DNA of 64,000 nucleotides from Candidatus Cryptobacteroides choladohippi (GTDB lineage: Bacteria; Bacteroidota; Bacteroidia; Bacteroidales; UBA932): the NCBI GenBank assembly GCA_018065985.1, contig JAGHSF010000059.1:1-64000 (forward strand), read 5' to 3'. The position numbers were made by a program, and so were the translations under genes. Of this stretch, positions 57,594 to 64,000 are shown in pieces (positions within the stretch are counted from its first letter, which is position 1; each line of letters starts with the position of its first letter). The notes under the pieces were generated by a model. It made no database searches and was not told the DNA's origin. It was given only the letters and a program-made list of their open reading frames with translations.

Positions 57594-59633
57594 CTACCTT
57601 GAAGTTGCGAGCGCAATGCCGCGCTCACCCTTTTCGTTCACTGCACAATAGAAGTGGTATGTCACATCTTTCCAGCGGATGACGCAACTTTTGTGTGCAT
57701 ACAGATTGTCGTAGTATTTTGACGGGTATATCAGGTCCGCGCCCTTCCACTCGGTCCAAAGGGTGAGGTTGCGGCTGCAGGCGAAAGTGTTGTATGCCTG
57801 ATATGCCCTGTCAGGATCAAAGGCGCGGAAGTAGAACATCACGTAGATGTCGCCAATCTTCTGGATCTGCGGATCTCCGGTGATAGTACCCGGATCCTCG
57901 AATCCGTAAACAGGATTGTCGTTGTACCGCTCCCAGTTCAGGAGGTCGTCGGAGAAGGCCATTCCTATGCGCTCGGCCTTGTATCCGTTGGTCGGATTGG
58001 TCCCGCAGGCGTTGTAGAACATCACGAATCTGTGACCGGTATTTTTCTTCCTGTCTTTGATAATGCAGCTTTTGTACTGTGAGTAGTCCTCGAACCACTG
58101 GCATTCCTCATCATTCGGGGAGAGTATGGGCTCATTGAGGCATTCCCATTCCACTGCCTCGCCCACAGTGTCGCTGGAAGCGAGTCCTATGGAGAGGGGG
58201 GCGGTCTCGTAGCCGGGGTTGCTGCCTCCGAGATAGCTCATCCAGTATTTCCCGTCGTACTTCTGCATTTCATAGCTTCCACCCCATTTCAGGTCCTGGA
58301 GCGCAACGTATCCGGCTTTCTGGAATTTGTCCCAGCCGTTTCCGCCGCTGCTCATGATTCTGCCCAGGGTGTTCCAATGGATGAGGTCATCACTGTCAGA
58401 CAACCAGGTTTCATATCCCTTGCCGTCAAATTGGACCCAGGTCATATACCACTTGCCGTTGTGCCTGAAAACGCTGGGGCTGTCGGCCATATGTTCCGGA
58501 TCCGAAGGGCGCAGAACAAATCCGTGCTTTATCGGAGTGGCCACCTGGTCGTAGATTTTCGCCATTTCCTCCGGAGAGACTCCCTGTTGCTCCTTTTTCA
58601 GTCGGAGCTTTCTCACGGCTTTTCTGAACTTGCACTTGTTTCTGGTGGGGAAAACCTGTCTGATGGTGCCGTCGGGATTGTAGTAGAGTCTGTCTGCGCA
58701 CATGCTGCGACGGTGGAACGATTCTTCACCCGCTCCTGTGGCTATGCTGACATAAGGATTGTGGTAGAACAGCCACCATTGGCCCTTGAATTCCACGATG
58801 GTGTGCTCGTTGTTGTACTTGTCCATCGATTCCATGAACTTGCCTTTGTATTCATAAGGCCCGAGGGGGCTGTCGCCCATACAATAGTCAAGTTCGTATG
58901 CGGGATAGTCCAGATAGGAGGTTACGTATGAGAGATAGTACCTGCCATTGTACTTGTGGCAGCATATTCCCTCGAAGAAATGGGGCGCTTCTATGTGGTA
59001 GACTCCGGTATCGTTGCCGTTTTCGTCGAGCACGCCGCCGCTGTGGTCATAGGATATCATGTCGTCGTTCAACTTGACGACATTCACTATGTTCTGCCCC
59101 ATGAAGAGGTATGCCTGCCCGTCGTCATCGATGAAGCAGTGAGGGTCTATGAAGTCGCGGTTCGTGGCTATGCCGGGAGTCTCCGGCGTGAACATGGGCT
59201 TGCCCAGAGGGTCCTCGAAGGGTCCGAATGGGGAGTCGCTGACCGCAACGCCTATCTGATTGGTGTTGGCCGAATAATAGAAGAAATACCTCATCACAAG
59301 GGTGGAGTCCGACTCGCTCCTCGGAACCATCTTTCTGACACACTGAGGTCCCCAGGCATTGGACTTGGCCCAGGTTGTCTGCTCAAGTGGTCTGAAAATC
59401 ACTCCGCCGTCCGTGAAATGCTTCATGTCGGTGGTGTAGTAACAGTGGTAATCCTTCATGTCGAAGCCGTGGCTGGCTGTCTGGTCGTGACTGGGATAGA
59501 CGAACAGCGTGTCACCGAACACGATAGCCGAAGGGTCGGCGGCATAGCTGTCTGTGAGAATCGGGTTGATGCTTTCGCTGCATCCTGCGAAAATCAGGAG
59601 CAGCGCTATTGAAAATGTTGCCAGTTTTTTCAT
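57594..59633 (-). CDS. GH43-like double beta-propeller lipoprotein
   Basis: A 679-residue lipoprotein (LLIFAGCSES lipobox). The N-terminal half (about 25-330) is a GH43-type five-bladed propeller. Likely catalytic acids are in YAADPSAIVFG, in FIDPHCFIDDDG and in HIEAPHFFEG. The C-terminal half (about 370-679) is a second propeller, with ADSPSVFRHNGKWYMTWVQFD and repeated blade motifs such as GDPQIQKIGDIYVMFYF. The two are joined by a basic linker (KCKFRKAVRKLRLKKEQQ). GH43 enzymes cut arabinosides, xylosides or galactosides; the second propeller may be another glycosidase or a binding domain. It stands alone and diverges from the GH92-GH99 gene. Confidence 0.83.
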   Translation of the reverse strand: MKKLATFSIALLLIFAGCSESINPILTDSYAADPSAIVFGDTLFVYPSHDQTASHGFDMKDYHCYYTTDMKHFTDGGVIFRPLEQTTWAKSNAWGPQCVRKMVPRSESDSTLVMRYFFYYSANTNQIGVAVSDSPFGPFEDPLGKPMFTPETPGIATNRDFIDPHCFIDDDGQAYLFMGQNIVNVVKLNDDMISYDHSGGVLDENGNDTGVYHIEAPHFFEGICCHKYNGRYYLSYVTSYLDYPAYELDYCMGDSPLGPYEYKGKFMESMDKYNNEHTIVEFKGQWWLFYHNPYVSIATGAGEESFHRRSMCADRLYYNPDGTIRQVFPTRNKCKFRKAVRKLRLKKEQQGVSPEEMAKIYDQVATPIKHGFVLRPSDPEHMADSPSVFRHNGKWYMTWVQFDGKGYETWLSDSDDLIHWNTLGRIMSSGGNGWDKFQKAGYVALQDLKWGGSYEMQKYDGKYWMSYLGGSNPGYETAPLSIGLASSDTVGEAVEWECLNEPILSPNDEECQWFEDYSQYKSCIIKDRKKNTGHRFVMFYNACGTNPTNGYKAERIGMAFSDDLLNWERYNDNPVYGFEDPGTITGDPQIQKIGDIYVMFYFRAFDPDRAYQAYNTFACSRNLTLWTEWKGADLIYPSKYYDNLYAHKSCVIRWKDVTYHFYCAVNEKGERGIALATSR

Positions 59634-59676
59634 GGGATTATTTAATTGGGCATAAAGTTAAGAATTTTATTTTTCG

Positions 59677-59684
59677 TATTTTTG
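59677..59684 (+). promoter_or_regulatory. Promoter of the GH92-GH99 operon
   Basis: TATTTTTG matches TAnnTTTG and ends 23 bases before the ATG at 59708. It excludes the track start at 59609, which lies upstream of the box. Confidence 0.6.
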
Positions 59685-59707
59685 CACAAAATTTACAATC
59701 CATAGTA

Positions 59708-62700
59708 ATGAACAAGATCCTTAAAGCCTTCGCCATCATCTGCTCGGCATGCCTTCTGGCAGCCTGCACTCAGGAGAACAGCAAGACCGAACCTGTCGAC
59801 TACGTTAACACATACATCGGAAACATCAGCCATCTGCTGGTGCCGGTATATCCTACCGTGAGCCTTCCCCACTCCATGCTCAGGGTGTTCCCCATGCGCA
59901 GGCAGGTCACCGACGAGTACGTGAACGGACTTCCGCTCCTTGTGACCGGTCACAGGGCCGAGGCCGGACTCAGCATAGGTTTCCCCGGTCTCAAGCTGAA
60001 CTGGGACAACGAGCATGTCACTCCATACAGCTACGAAACAGAGCTCGCCGAGTCCACCATCCATTCGACCTTCTCAGCTTCGCACCAGGCAGCCATCTAC
60101 GACCTCCAGTTCCGAGGCGAGGGCCCCTTTTCCCTCACGGTCAACGCTGAAGGAGGCGAGATGAGCGCCGAAGGAAACACAGTCAAGGGCTTCCAGTACT
60201 GTGGAGGCCAGACCAGGGCATACATTTACGTAGAGTTCGAGACCGCTCCCAAGGCTGCCGAGAACATCGACAAGAGCCATGTTGCCCTCAGCTTCGACAC
60301 CTCCGAGCTCCGCATACGCTACGGTGTATCCTTCATCAGCACCGAGCAGGCTGCCAAGAACCTTGCACGCGAAATCAAGGATTATGACGTGAACGCCCTC
60401 ATCGCACAGGGCCGCAAGATCTGGAACGATGCTCTGGGCCGCCTCGAGGTAAGCGGAGGCAGCGAGGATGACCTTACAGTGTTCTACACCTCATACTACC
60501 GCACGCTCGAGCGCCCCGTATGCATAAGCGAGGACGGACGCTACTGGAGCGGCGAGGACAACCAGGTGCACGAGGACGGTGGAGTTCCCTACTATACCGA
60601 CGACTGGCTCTGGGATACCTACCACAGCGCACACCCTCTGCGCACCATCGTCGATCCCGCACTGGAGGAGAGCATACTGGCCTCCTACCTCAGGATGTCC
60701 GACGAGAACAGCCACGGCTGGCTGCCCTGCTTCCCCGGTGTCGGCGGTGCCGGACGCGCCATGAACTGTTGCCATACCATAGGATCACTGGCCGATGCCG
60801 TATGCAAGGGCCTCGACGTTGACGTGCAGAAGGCCGCTGCAGCAGCAGCCAACAGCCTGCGCACAAGGACCGTCGTTCCCTGGAGCAACGCTCCCGCGGG
60901 ACAGCTCGACGAGTTCTACTGGAAGAACGGATACCTCCCCGCACTTCTCGAAGGCGAGAAGGAGACCGACCCCAACGTGCACGAGTTCGAGAAGCGCCAG
61001 CCCATACCTGTAACGACCGGTACCTCATTCGACTGCTGGGCGGCTTCCAGGCTCCTCAGAGTCGCATTCGACAAGACCGGCAACAAGGATTGCCTTGACG
61101 AGTCGGAATATTTCTTCAAGCACTCCTTCGACTACCGCAACCTCTTCAACCGCAAGACCGGTTTCTTCCACCCGAAGGACAGCAAGGGCCGCTTCATAGA
61201 GCCCTTCGACTACAACTTCCCCGGCGGAATGGGTGCCCGCGAGTACTATGACGAGAACAACGCCTGGGTATACCGCTGGGACGTTCAGCACAATGTGTAC
61301 GACCTCGTGTCCCTCATGGGTGGCGAGCAGAAGTTCGTGGCACAGCTCGACAGCATGTTCGCCGAGCCTCTCGGAATGGACAAGTACGATTTCTACGCCA
61401 AGCTGCCTGACCATACCGGAAACGTGGGCCAGTTCTCGATGGGTAACGAGCCTTCGCTCCACGTCCCTTATCTGTACAATTTCGCAGGTGCTCCCTGGAA
61501 GACCCAGAAGCGTGTGCGCCAGATGCTCGACAACTGGTTCCGCAACGACTACATGGGCATGCCGGGTGATGAGGACGGCGGCGGTCTCACCTCCTTTGTC
61601 GTATTCTCCAGCCTGGGATTCTTCCCTGTATGCCCCGGCAAGCCTGAGTACAGCATCGGCAGCCCGCTGTTCGAGGATGCAAAGATCCATCTTCCTGACG
61701 GAAAGACCTTCGAGGTCAAGGCCAACAACGTTTCGAAGGACAACAAGTACATCCAGTCGGCAACGCTCAACGGCAAGCCTTGGAACGAGCCGACGATCAG
61801 CCACGCTGACATAGTCGCCGGCGGTGTGCTCGAGCTCGAGATGGGTCCCCTTCCCAACAAGGAGTGGGGCGTGAAGTCAAGCATCAGCTATGACTCTTAC
61901 AAGGGCCTTGCAATGGCTGGCTACCAGGGATGGTTCTTTTCTCCGGAAGGGGGTTCGGAATATGCCTGGGCCTATTCGAGTGCCGACGGAGTCTATTATG
62001 TCGATATGCTTCCCGACGTGCTCGAATATCCGCAGACATATCCGATTCCGGGCAGGATGGCTGACGGAAGCCATCCTCGGGTTTATTCCGCATACGACTA
62101 CAGTTCCGTGGATGTTCATTTCCGCTGGATGAAGGAATACGGTCTGGATGGTGTGTTCATGCAGCGCTTCATAGGAAACATCACGAACTCCCGGAGGGAT
62201 CATTATCTCCATGTTATGGACAATGCCATGTCCTGCGCGGAGCGTTACGACAGGGCCATCTGCATAATGTATGACCTCAGCGGGGGAGAGGACGGCACCA
62301 TGGCTGATGTGCTCCTTGATGATATCGATGAACTGAACGTCAGGTACAATCTCTTCGACCACGGGGCCCGCCCGTCATATCTCTGGCACAACGGCAAGCC
62401 GCTCGTGGTTGTATGGGGCATAGGATTCATGGACAGGGCAGAGTATTATCTGGACGAGGCGGCCAGGATCATAGACGGCCTGAAGGAACGCGGCTATAGC
62501 ATCATGCTGGGAGTCCCGACATACTGGCGTGAACAGGGTGAGGATACACGCAAGGATCCCAGGCTTTATGACTATATCTCCAAAGCCGACATCATCATGC
62601 CGTGGTATGTCGGCAGATCGGACAATGATACCCTTGAGGATTTTCTCAAGATTGTCCCGGAAGACGTGAAATGGTGCAAGGAGCATGGAATCGGTTTCGC

Positions 62701-63004
62701 CGGAGACGTATGGCCCGGATTCAGTTGGGAGAACATGTGTCCCGGTGCAGATGACGCGGTGCCCCGCCGTGGCGGCGAATTCCTGCAGAGGCAGATCGAC
62801 GCCTGCATCGAGGCAGGCTGCGAGAGCCTGTACATCTCGATGTTCGACGAGGTGAACGAAGGTACGGCCATCTTCAAGATTGCGCGTGAGGTGCCTGTGC
62901 CTGCTTACAGGCAGGTAATAGTGCCGCTTGAGGACGGAGTCCCTTCAGACCGTTACCTGACCATCTGCGGAGAGGCAGCAAGACGGCTCAAGGAGCAGAA
63001 ATAA
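59708..63004 (+). CDS. GH92 alpha-mannosidase fused to a GH99-like domain
   Basis: A 1098-residue lipoprotein from the ATG at 59708 (MNKILKAFAIICSACLLAACTQ). Residues of about 28-730 are GH92. Landmarks are VDYVNTYIGN, DDWLWDTYHSAHPL, the GVGGAGRAMNCCH region, GNEPSLHVPYLYNFAG, PGDEDGGGLTSFVVFSSLGFFPVCPG and IGSPLFEDA. GH92 enzymes are calcium-dependent exo-alpha-mannosidases. Residues of about 740-1098 resemble GH99/GH71-type barrels: GYQGWFFSPEGG, YGLDGVFMQRFIG, ADIIMPWYVGR and FDEVNEGTAIFK, which keeps the ExxE pair expected for GH99. GH99 is an endo-alpha-mannosidase family. One polypeptide may thus cut mannan internally and from the end. Confidence 0.88.
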   Translation: MNKILKAFAIICSACLLAACTQENSKTEPVDYVNTYIGNISHLLVPVYPTVSLPHSMLRVFPMRRQVTDEYVNGLPLLVTGHRAEAGLSIGFPGLKLNWDNEHVTPYSYETELAESTIHSTFSASHQAAIYDLQFRGEGPFSLTVNAEGGEMSAEGNTVKGFQYCGGQTRAYIYVEFETAPKAAENIDKSHVALSFDTSELRIRYGVSFISTEQAAKNLAREIKDYDVNALIAQGRKIWNDALGRLEVSGGSEDDLTVFYTSYYRTLERPVCISEDGRYWSGEDNQVHEDGGVPYYTDDWLWDTYHSAHPLRTIVDPALEESILASYLRMSDENSHGWLPCFPGVGGAGRAMNCCHTIGSLADAVCKGLDVDVQKAAAAAANSLRTRTVVPWSNAPAGQLDEFYWKNGYLPALLEGEKETDPNVHEFEKRQPIPVTTGTSFDCWAASRLLRVAFDKTGNKDCLDESEYFFKHSFDYRNLFNRKTGFFHPKDSKGRFIEPFDYNFPGGMGAREYYDENNAWVYRWDVQHNVYDLVSLMGGEQKFVAQLDSMFAEPLGMDKYDFYAKLPDHTGNVGQFSMGNEPSLHVPYLYNFAGAPWKTQKRVRQMLDNWFRNDYMGMPGDEDGGGLTSFVVFSSLGFFPVCPGKPEYSIGSPLFEDAKIHLPDGKTFEVKANNVSKDNKYIQSATLNGKPWNEPTISHADIVAGGVLELEMGPLPNKEWGVKSSISYDSYKGLAMAGYQGWFFSPEGGSEYAWAYSSADGVYYVDMLPDVLEYPQTYPIPGRMADGSHPRVYSAYDYSSVDVHFRWMKEYGLDGVFMQRFIGNITNSRRDHYLHVMDNAMSCAERYDRAICIMYDLSGGEDGTMADVLLDDIDELNVRYNLFDHGARPSYLWHNGKPLVVVWGIGFMDRAEYYLDEAARIIDGLKERGYSIMLGVPTYWREQGEDTRKDPRLYDYISKADIIMPWYVGRSDNDTLEDFLKIVPEDVKWCKEHGIGFAGDVWPGFSWENMCPGADDAVPRRGGEFLQRQIDACIEAGCESLYISMFDEVNEGTAIFKIAREVPVPAYRQVIVPLEDGVPSDRYLTICGEAARRLKEQK

Positions 63005-63019
63005 ACATGAATTTGAATT

Positions 63020-64000
63020 ATGTGCGGGAAATATATACTGGCTCTGGCATTGGTGGCGTCCATGACCGCATGCACGGGCCTCTCCGAAAGGGATGATTAC
63101 AATCTCAAAACCAGGGAGCTGGCAGAATCGTTTGTCCAGCCGCCGCTCCAGTACGGACCATATGTCTGGTGGCATTGGATGGGTAGCAATTTCTCCAAGG
63201 AAGGCATCAGGAAGGACCTCGAGGCCATGAAGGAATCCGGCATAGCCGGAGCCACAATATTCAACCTGACCTCAGCCGTCCAGGAATCGCAATTCCCGAT
63301 TGAAAACAACCCCTGGCCGGAGCAGACCTACCGCAGCGATGCATATTGGGACGCCATGGAATATGCAGCCGCCACGGCACTGGAGCTGGGACTGAAGATA
63401 GGCCTGCACAATTCTCCCGGATATTCGACTTCCGGCGGCCCCTGGGTCACGGAGGAAACCTCAATGCAGAAGGTCGTCAACAGCCGTACCGACATCAGGG
63501 GCGGCAAAAAGGTACGCATCAATCTGCCACATCCCGAAATGCCGGTATTCAACGGCTGGGGTGGCAAAAGGGGCCCGGGAAGCTTCTATGAAGACATAGC
63601 CGTGATAGCGGTCCCTGACGGCAAAGACATCCAGGCAGACAAAACGGTTGATCTCACGAGCCTCATGTCCGAGGACGGTGAGCTCGAATGGGACGCACCT
63701 GCCGGGATCTGGCATATCTTCCGCATAGGCCATGGCCCTATGATGTCCTGCCCCCATCCTGTGCCTGATGACCTCATCGGCAGGACTTTGGAATCGGACA
63801 AGATGACCGCCTCCTCCGCGGCATTCCATTGGGACAATGTCCTCGGCCCTCTCAAGGAACACGTAGGCAGATACTTCGGCAAATCGTTCACCCACATACT
63901 GATAGACAGCTACGAAGCCGGCGATCAGGATTGGGGCGAAGGCTTCCGTGAAGTGTTCAAGGATATGCACGGCTATGACCCCATGGCGGCCATGGCCATA
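63020..64000 (+). CDS. GH106-like alpha-L-rhamnosidase lipoprotein, partial (runs off window)
   Basis: This frame is open from the ATG at 63020 to the window end (327 codons) and is absent from the ORF track because it has no stop. A lipoprotein signal is clear (MCGKYILALALVASMTACTG). The mature protein starts with YVWWHWMGSNFSKEGIRKDLEAMKESGI, typical of the GH106/glyco_hydro_106 family. LKIGLHNSPGYSTSGGPWVT and HILIDSYEAGDQDWGEGFRE follow. It probably removes alpha-rhamnose from plant or bacterial glycans. It starts 15 bases after the GH92-GH99 stop, so the genes form an operon. Confidence 0.85.
   Translation, partial: MCGKYILALALVASMTACTGLSERDDYNLKTRELAESFVQPPLQYGPYVWWHWMGSNFSKEGIRKDLEAMKESGIAGATIFNLTSAVQESQFPIENNPWPEQTYRSDAYWDAMEYAAATALELGLKIGLHNSPGYSTSGGPWVTEETSMQKVVNSRTDIRGGKKVRINLPHPEMPVFNGWGGKRGPGSFYEDIAVIAVPDGKDIQADKTVDLTSLMSEDGELEWDAPAGIWHIFRIGHGPMMSCPHPVPDDLIGRTLESDKMTASSAAFHWDNVLGPLKEHVGRYFGKSFTHILIDSYEAGDQDWGEGFREVFKDMHGYDPMAAMAI

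Overview
The window looks like the chromosome of an obligately anaerobic, probably gut-dwelling, Bacteroidales bacterium with a fairly GC-rich genome. Supporting signs are many promoters of the Bacteroidetes type (TAnnTTTG at -7, often with TTG 19-21 bases upstream), a fused SecDF, a fimbrillin/FISUMP-type lipoprotein, class-typical glycosidases (GH97, GH92, GH29, GH36, GH27) and lipoproteins. A likely sulfonolipid operon narrows it towards Rikenellaceae-like or neighbouring families; this is inference, because no rRNA is present.

Layout. 0-12 kb, minus strand: a TPR protein, then a unit reading right to left of a 48-residue small ORF, a fimbrillin/FISUMP lipoprotein, a GH27 alpha-galactosidase, dnaE and a GH2 beta-galactosidase. 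12-21 kb: secDF, an NfeD-FloA pair, malQ, an orphan HsdR N-terminal domain protein, maf and a YhiN-type flavoprotein. 21-26.4 kb: a TPR-LuxR membrane regulator, then a second NfeD-flotillin operon that continues into an XRE regulator, a short MTAN-like protein and a cysteine-rich sugar isomerase lipoprotein. 26.4-26.8 kb: a free-standing structured RNA with its own promoter. 26.8-32.5 kb: a CYTH protein, an unknown membrane protein, pheS, a small secreted protein, a C69 dipeptidase and a MarR regulator.

32.5-41.8 kb is the most interesting part: a nine-gene minus-strand operon. It encodes a VOC protein, a SulA/SPT-type acyltransferase, a cysteate-synthase-like PLP enzyme, an SDR ketoreductase and a five-gene heterodisulfide-reductase-like module (C-B-A-C-membrane/D). 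I read it as capnine (sulfonolipid) biosynthesis coupled to a quinone-linked Hdr complex. Its promoter carries two identical 18-bp palindromes.

42.5-50.4 kb: a minus-strand glycan operon (esterase, GH97, GH29, metallophosphoesterase, GH36) without SusC/D. 50.5-56.6 kb, plus strand: a GH54-like arabinofuranosidase, a VKOR-DsbA fusion, a small lipoprotein and an SDR-GNAT fusion. 56.5-57.5 kb: tandem repeats and divergent tRNA-Gly and tRNA-Ser genes. 57.6-64 kb: a double beta-propeller GH43-like lipoprotein, diverging from a GH92-GH99 fusion and a GH106-like rhamnosidase that runs off the window.

Together the genes describe a glycan forager (alpha- and beta-galactosides, fucose, arabinose, mannan and rhamnose linkages) with an unusual lipid/sulfur redox operon. 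Several starts in the ORF track were moved inward because the listed start overlapped the promoter or preceded a clear signal peptide. All functions are assigned by reading motifs; no database search was run.
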